A stretch of 64,000 bases of DNA from the NCBI GenBank assembly GCA_949825025.1, contig OX463780.1, positions 47,203,280-47,267,279 on the forward strand. The letters run 5' to 3'. This document shows positions 59,577 to 64,000 of the stretch, piece by piece. The notes beneath the pieces are model-generated. The model was not told the origin of the DNA and searched no databases. It saw only the letters and a list, made by a program, of their open reading frames with translations. Every line of letters starts with the position of its first letter. Positions within the stretch are counted from its first letter, which is position 1. A program made the position numbers and the translations under genes. This DNA is from Siphlonurus alternatus (Eukaryota; Arthropoda; Insecta; Ephemeroptera; Siphlonuridae).

Positions 59577-59685
59577 ACTACGTTTACATGACGGTGTTTG
59601 ATGCGTATTCGTTGACGACGCCTCATAAGAATAACATTATCCGTCGTCAACGAATACGCATCAAACACCGTCATGTAAACGTAGT
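59577..59685. mobile_element. element J, perfect 44-bp-arm hairpin
   Basis: The arms 59577-59620 and 59642-59685 are exact reverse complements (starting ACTACGTTTACATGACGGTG), separated by a 21-bp loop. Perfect arms imply recent insertion or selection on pairing. The 147-residue frame 59510-59953 reads across it and is not accepted as a gene. Confidence 0.85.
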
Positions 59686-60959
59686 ATATGTATCTGTTAA
59701 GTTGATTGATCAAAGGTCATTTGATACTGTCTTCTCTTATCACTTATACCTTGATGCTATAATAAACGTTTTTTATCAAGTACCCAGCATAAGGCCTGTG
59801 TATAGACATTTTAAGTGGTACGGTAGGTACTATCATTGTGATTTTGAAATCAAAACTATTTTGAAACTGAATCTGAATTTATGCGCGGTCGTACTTTCTG
59901 AGATCAGATTTTTTGGTGATAAGCATGCATGGAGATCTTTGATAGTCAATTAAGCTACACTCAAATTACTTAAATATTTCTGCCGGAAGAAGCTGTAAGT
60001 TCATGACCCTCTCCCCTTTTTATTAGAATTACAATTATTTAGACAGGTTATATATCATTACTTAGCCTATCTGCAAAGTTTCAATATTCTGATGTAAATA
60101 GTAACGTAAAAAAAAACTCATCATTTCCGGCTACTTCCGGTTGGGAATATAAAATTAAGTCTTCTGTAGCACATACGGTAAGTTCAAACTAAATCGACAA
60201 TAAATCTTTAGTATAGAAAGCGTTGTGTGTGCATTCATGAAAATTGGACTGAAAAATGCGGGTTTTGTCTACGTCACGTAAAAAAAAGTTTTTTACTCTT
60301 TTTTTTATCAGCCTATTTCTGTAGACAAGTACGAGAGAAGGAACGATAAAAGCTTGAGGATCTGCAGGCAGACCCGCGGCAGCACCACCTAACCTAGTAG
60401 ATACTACCCTCTTCGTTCTGAGGCCGCTTGAGACATCTATAGACTAGCCCAATTAAACTTTATACATGAACTTGATCCCTTGGAGCAATGAAATTTCCTC
60501 CAAGGATTTCTCTCTATTTCTCAACATACACGTTTTATATGGAAGATACTTTACTATGTTGTGCACTCTAAGCTAAAAAAAAAAAAAACGAGGAGTAGGA
60601 AAATAACCTACACAAACATTGTAGTACTTCTATAATTACTTAGCAAGGTATTTTTATATTTGTAATAACATACATACAATTTTATTATTTTTATATATAT
60701 AATTGAAGTGAAATATACGTATTTACTCTATTGTCGTGGAAAGTTGCATATTTGATACTCTTCATAACAAGTTTAATACAGAAAGATACTTGACAATGTT
60801 ATATATTTCTTATCTATATTAAAACATAATAATTTTAACTATTACTAACAATAATAATTATTGTTAAAACTTTTAGTAAAAGCCTTCTGGGTGTCTGGTT
60901 TTGAGTTGTGTGTGAGGGTACAAGAAGAGAAAATTCTCTGCTGCCTGGCGACGTCGCAG
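59686..60959. other. non-coding stretch
   Basis: A GC-richer patch at 60340-60500 has no good frame. Elsewhere AT-rich. A T-poor TTTTAG acceptor-like site near 60872 leads into a stop codon in the frame used by the next exon candidate. Confidence 0.5.
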
Positions 60960-61130
60960 GGGACAACTTGACAATCGCGCAACAACCCCCTCCTCCCAAG
61001 TTACATCTCGGCGATGACAGCTCTCAACTAACTAACAGCCCTCCTCCCAGCAATCCATTCGCTCGTATGTTGTCGCCTTCAAATGTCGCCGACGTAAACG
61101 ACAAAAGTCCAGAGAATATTGTTCATGTAG
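60960..61130 (+). CDS. candidate coding exon, Pro/Ser-rich segment
   Basis: A GC-rich patch with an open plus-strand frame (open from 60905 to a stop at 61166). The predicted segment reads DNLTIAQQPPPPKLHLGDD, then SSQLTNSPPPSNPFARML and SPSNVADVNDKSPENIVHV. An acceptor-like site (TTCTCTGCTGCCTGG ending GTCGCAG) precedes 60960. Donor choices are TAG|GTACAG (exon ends 61130, phase 1) or CAT|GTAGGT (exon ends 61126, phase 0). Composition is that of a disordered linker in a regulatory or endocytic protein. SNPF contains an NPF tripeptide, a possible EH-domain ligand. No family recognised. It is on the opposite strand to the other candidate exons. Confidence 0.35.
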
Positions 61131-61168
61131 GTACAGTAAATTTCAAGTTATTCGATGATGACATTTAA

Positions 61169-62574
61169 CTTTATTACTTATGATTAGGACAATCTGCATC
61201 ATTTTAACAACATGTCAGAGAACCTCAAAGTATGTTTTGTCAATAATTTTATCATGTGATTTAAAAGCCCTCTATATAAATGTGCATAACTAAGCGGGAA
61301 AAACGAGAAAATCGCGTGCCGTAGCCAATCAGAGGCTCGGGATTTCCTCGTCTCGTGGGGAGCGATTTTATCACCAGCATGGCCGCCATAGTGTTTTGCA
61401 ACATGATTTTGAAGGCTTAATGGAAGTATATTTGCAATTTTGTTGTGAAGAGAATTGACAAAACATATCTTGAAAATCTGTATCCAAATATGTAATAAAA
61501 ATGTTAGCCCATAATGAAGAGTGGGAGTTGTTAATTGATTTATAGATTTTTTTAATATTTTTCCTTTCCCTTCCAATGAATTCTAAAGTGTTTTAATTCA
61601 AAATTTAAAGCTGCCAAAAAATACAATATAATACTTTTTATAGGATCTTAAAAACAATATTATTTTGTCGTACATTTAATAATTTAATTATACAAGCATG
61701 ATATTGAGTTTTTAGTAAATTAAATTAAAGTGTTGAAAATTAGAACACATCTAAGACTTTGAATTAGACTATTTGCTTCCCTTATTGCACAATCTTGGTC
61801 TAATTTAGAATTTCCTCGAGGCTCTCATATATAGAACCTCTGTATTAGACAGAAGCAAGAGCAAATTTGAAGGAGCGTCAAGTTAGCTGGCTGCTGCTGA
61901 TTCGGCGTATAATGAAGCTGGCACGCTAGTTAACTATAGCGAGGAGGCTTCATATATAGTGTTGGGAGGTGCCATAGAATATATTATTATAAAGTTGTGA
62001 TTACATGGTACGAAGAAACAGACTTGATAACGAATAGAGGGGATTGCGCTGACGTCATACTTCTGGCAAGTAGGCAGCGCTGAGGTGGGCAAGAATGAAC
62101 GGACAAGCATATAAACAAAGTGTATATATGTTTTTTTTTTTTTTAATAACACACTTTAACAGTGCACGATAGAACTCATAACAAAAATCTTACCGCCAAA
62201 ATACTGTTATATACTAAGTATTTTTTATGTATATTTTTTTGTCATTATGCCTATGTTTCTCATACAATCTACTTTCTCTTTTCCCTCCCTCCCTCCTTCG
62301 CAGCGAGCAGGTATAGGGACTACCCCTCCCGCGCCTCACGTAAACATAATTAAGCAATCAGATCTATAATATATCATTATTTACCTGGCAAAAGACTCTC
62401 TCAACAGTTTTTTTTTAAAAGATTGACATATTTATTGCCAGAGGACTTCTTTTTTTATGCTGCGTTCTAAATTTTAATCAGTCTTATATTTCTATCCTCC
62501 AAATAATTAGATGATTTTCCAGCTTCATTTATCAACTTTACGTCGGTGATTGTTGTTGAGTACAGACAATAGAC
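61169..62574. other. non-coding stretch with promoter-like patch
   Basis: 61300-61390 holds GCCAATCAGAGG (CCAAT box), CTCGTCTCGTGGGGAGCG and ATGGCCGCCAT (YY1-like palindrome), a group seen in promoters and in some repeats. CRE octamer at 62050-62057. The 125-residue minus-strand frame 61199-61576 crosses this patch and is not convincing. Confidence 0.5.
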
Positions 62575-62689
62575 CTGTTCGTAAATACACAATCAGAAAT
62601 AATCAATTATTATTGATGATCTTTATGTTCTATGTACAGAAGGTTCATCAATAATAATCGATTATTTCTGATTGTGTATTTACGAACAG
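62575..62689. mobile_element. element I, near-perfect 45-bp-arm hairpin
   Basis: The arms 62575-62619 and 62645-62689 (starting CTGTTCGTAAATACACAATC) are complementary with a single mismatch, and the loop is 25 bp. GACC borders both sides (62572-62575 and 62689-62692) and might be a 4-bp target duplication. Architecture closely parallels element J although the sequence is unrelated. Confidence 0.8.
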
Positions 62690-62763
62690 ACCTAATGATT
62701 GTACAGCGATTAGCCTACTTTTTTATTAGCACCAATGATGGCTTTTTTATATACATATACATA

Positions 62764-62769
<6 letters not shown>

Positions 62770-62829
<60 letters not shown>
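62770..62829. repeat. (TA)n microsatellite
   Basis: About 30 TA units. Confidence 0.95.
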
Positions 62830-62832
<3 letters not shown>

Positions 62833-63822
62833 AATAATCTTCTTATAAGTATAAGGTTAACTGCCATCAACAGATCGAATGCAACTTATATATGGCAATT
62901 TAACATTGAGCTCAGCATGTTGTCATTATTAATTACTTTTTTCATGCATGTGACCTTTGTAAATAAATTTTGTACCTCCATTGATACATGCTAGTTAATG
63001 TGTATGAAAGATATTAATTATATTTGTTTCAATGTGAATTATATAGAAAAATTTCAAATGGACTTTTTAAATTTTTTTCAGACTAAAAAATAAAAAAAAC
63101 AAACATGTAAAACACAAGGAAATAATGGTGGCTTACCTTGTAGGAAGTTGATTTTTTTAAAAATAGATTAACAAAATTTGAATTTGAATCTGACCATCGA
63201 ACAAGTGTTCAGATTTTTTAATAATATTGATAAATAAGTGGTTATACTTAAATGGAATATATGTTGATAAGGTTCTTCATAAACACGGAGTTCGTTCAAA
63301 ATTAAATAACCTCCTGTAACCAAAATGGTCTTGATAAAATCATATAATAATGTAAATAAAACAAAATCATGTAACCAAAATAAGTTTTTTGGGAAATACT
63401 ACTTCGTATTATTATTAATATACTGACCGCAGTTTATAAAAATCATTGCAAATACATTAAACCCGTCTATTGACTTGATTTTAGACTTGATTTGACTCAC
63501 GTTACATGTTGTTACATGATGTAACCGCTGCTCAGTCAGCAGTTGATGAACAAAGCCGGGGGCTGCATCACACCCTGCACAATCAAACTCGTGAATATGT
63601 CAGCAATTCTCACCTAATTAAAGTTAGTGCATTTCAAAGCGTGCAACAATTTCATAATTATGATGGTATATACATGCATGTGGTTAATATTGTATTTCAC
63701 TACATCAGTGTGTTCATTTCAAAATTTTTGCATCAAAACGCCTAATATTATATATTATAGTCAACAATTCATATATAGCTCCTAGGGGTGAATCGAGTGG
63801 TGTGTATCAGAAGTTGAAACAT
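62830..63822. other. AT-rich non-coding stretch
   Basis: The 79-residue frame 63506-63745 has no supporting signals. Nothing else is recognised. Confidence 0.55.
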
Positions 63823-64000
63823 AATGGAGTATCGACCTCAATTTTTTTTATTGCAGAAATTGATAGAGGGTGTAAAGTTATGTTACCCTGATTTTTTCAG
63901 ATCTTTTTGAGACCGAGAACTATTTTTAAAAAATTATTGAAAGTTCTTTTTGTGACGTCACGAGGCGGTAAGTCCTATCTTTTTCTTAAGGAGCGGCGTC
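63823..64000. mobile_element. family B fold-back, subfamily 1, copy 5 (cut by window end)
   Basis: It starts AATGGAGTATCGACCTCAAT, continues GATAGAGGGTGTAAAGTTAT and reaches TGACGTCA at 63953-63960 and the central GGCGGTAAGTCC loop. The right arm lies beyond the window. Confidence 0.85.

Noticed and set aside
59510..59953. 147-residue plus-strand frame, the longest in the window
   Set aside because: Its N-terminal third is the perfect hairpin J; the remainder lacks recognisable domains, promoter or splice context. A long frame across a palindrome is expected by symmetry.
62632..62994. 120-residue frame with Ile-Tyr repeats
   Set aside because: It is the (TA)n microsatellite plus hairpin I.
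1..64000. CRISPR array, bacterial operons or phage
   Set aside because: No regularly spaced repeats, no ribosome-binding-site-led gene rows; base composition and repeats are those of an animal genome.

Overview
This window is a stretch of animal nuclear DNA that is very A+T rich (roughly 70% by eye). It has no bacterial gene architecture, no rRNA, no intact tRNA, and no open reading frame that I can assign to a known protein. I infer an invertebrate and probably an arthropod. The reasons are the density of small DNA transposons (MITEs), the long (CT)n and (TA)n tracts, and a retroposon tail at 13.6 kb whose style (TTTTCCACGGTTCCC, GAATGCTGGGA, AAAGGCCGTGG, then poly-A) I associate from memory with insect genomes. 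A hemipteran-like genome would fit, but I cannot prove the species.

The window is best read as a gene desert or very large intron filled with transposon insertions. From left to right: a Tc1/mariner-like MITE (1108-1951); a 3.27-kb non-autonomous hAT-like element with a perfect 8-bp target duplication (1992-5256) that contains two internal fold-back structures; family A (6507, 16368, 43752); a TTAA-flanked MITE (8326); fold-back family B in five copies (10188, 20762, 36262, 47169, 63823); CRE-bearing palindromes (13098, 15260); a SINE-like tail and tRNA-like head (13.6-13.8 kb) with a second tRNA-like head at 30.4 kb; palindromic element D (24090); family P (26711, 42045); Q (27345); H (32301); family C (37333, 45782); a ~260-bp direct duplication (34912, 57313); two nearly perfect ~110-bp hairpins (59577, 62575); and microsatellites.

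Five short patches are the best candidates for real exons because an open frame coincides with plausible splice signals. Four are on the minus strand (56355-56429, 49958-50124, 40888-41022, 11675-11812). With the sites I chose, their phases join and the last ends in a stop codon. One is on the plus strand (60960-61130). None matches a family I recognise, and all need transcript evidence.

The most unusual global signal is the octamer TGACGTCA, the full CREB/ATF palindrome. I count 21 exact copies where about 0.5 would be expected at this composition. Seven lie in fold-back elements B and O, one is the centre of a decayed fold-back at 15.46 kb, and the other 13 are scattered in GC-richer patches. 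Mobile elements may therefore be spreading CREB/ATF sites through this region.
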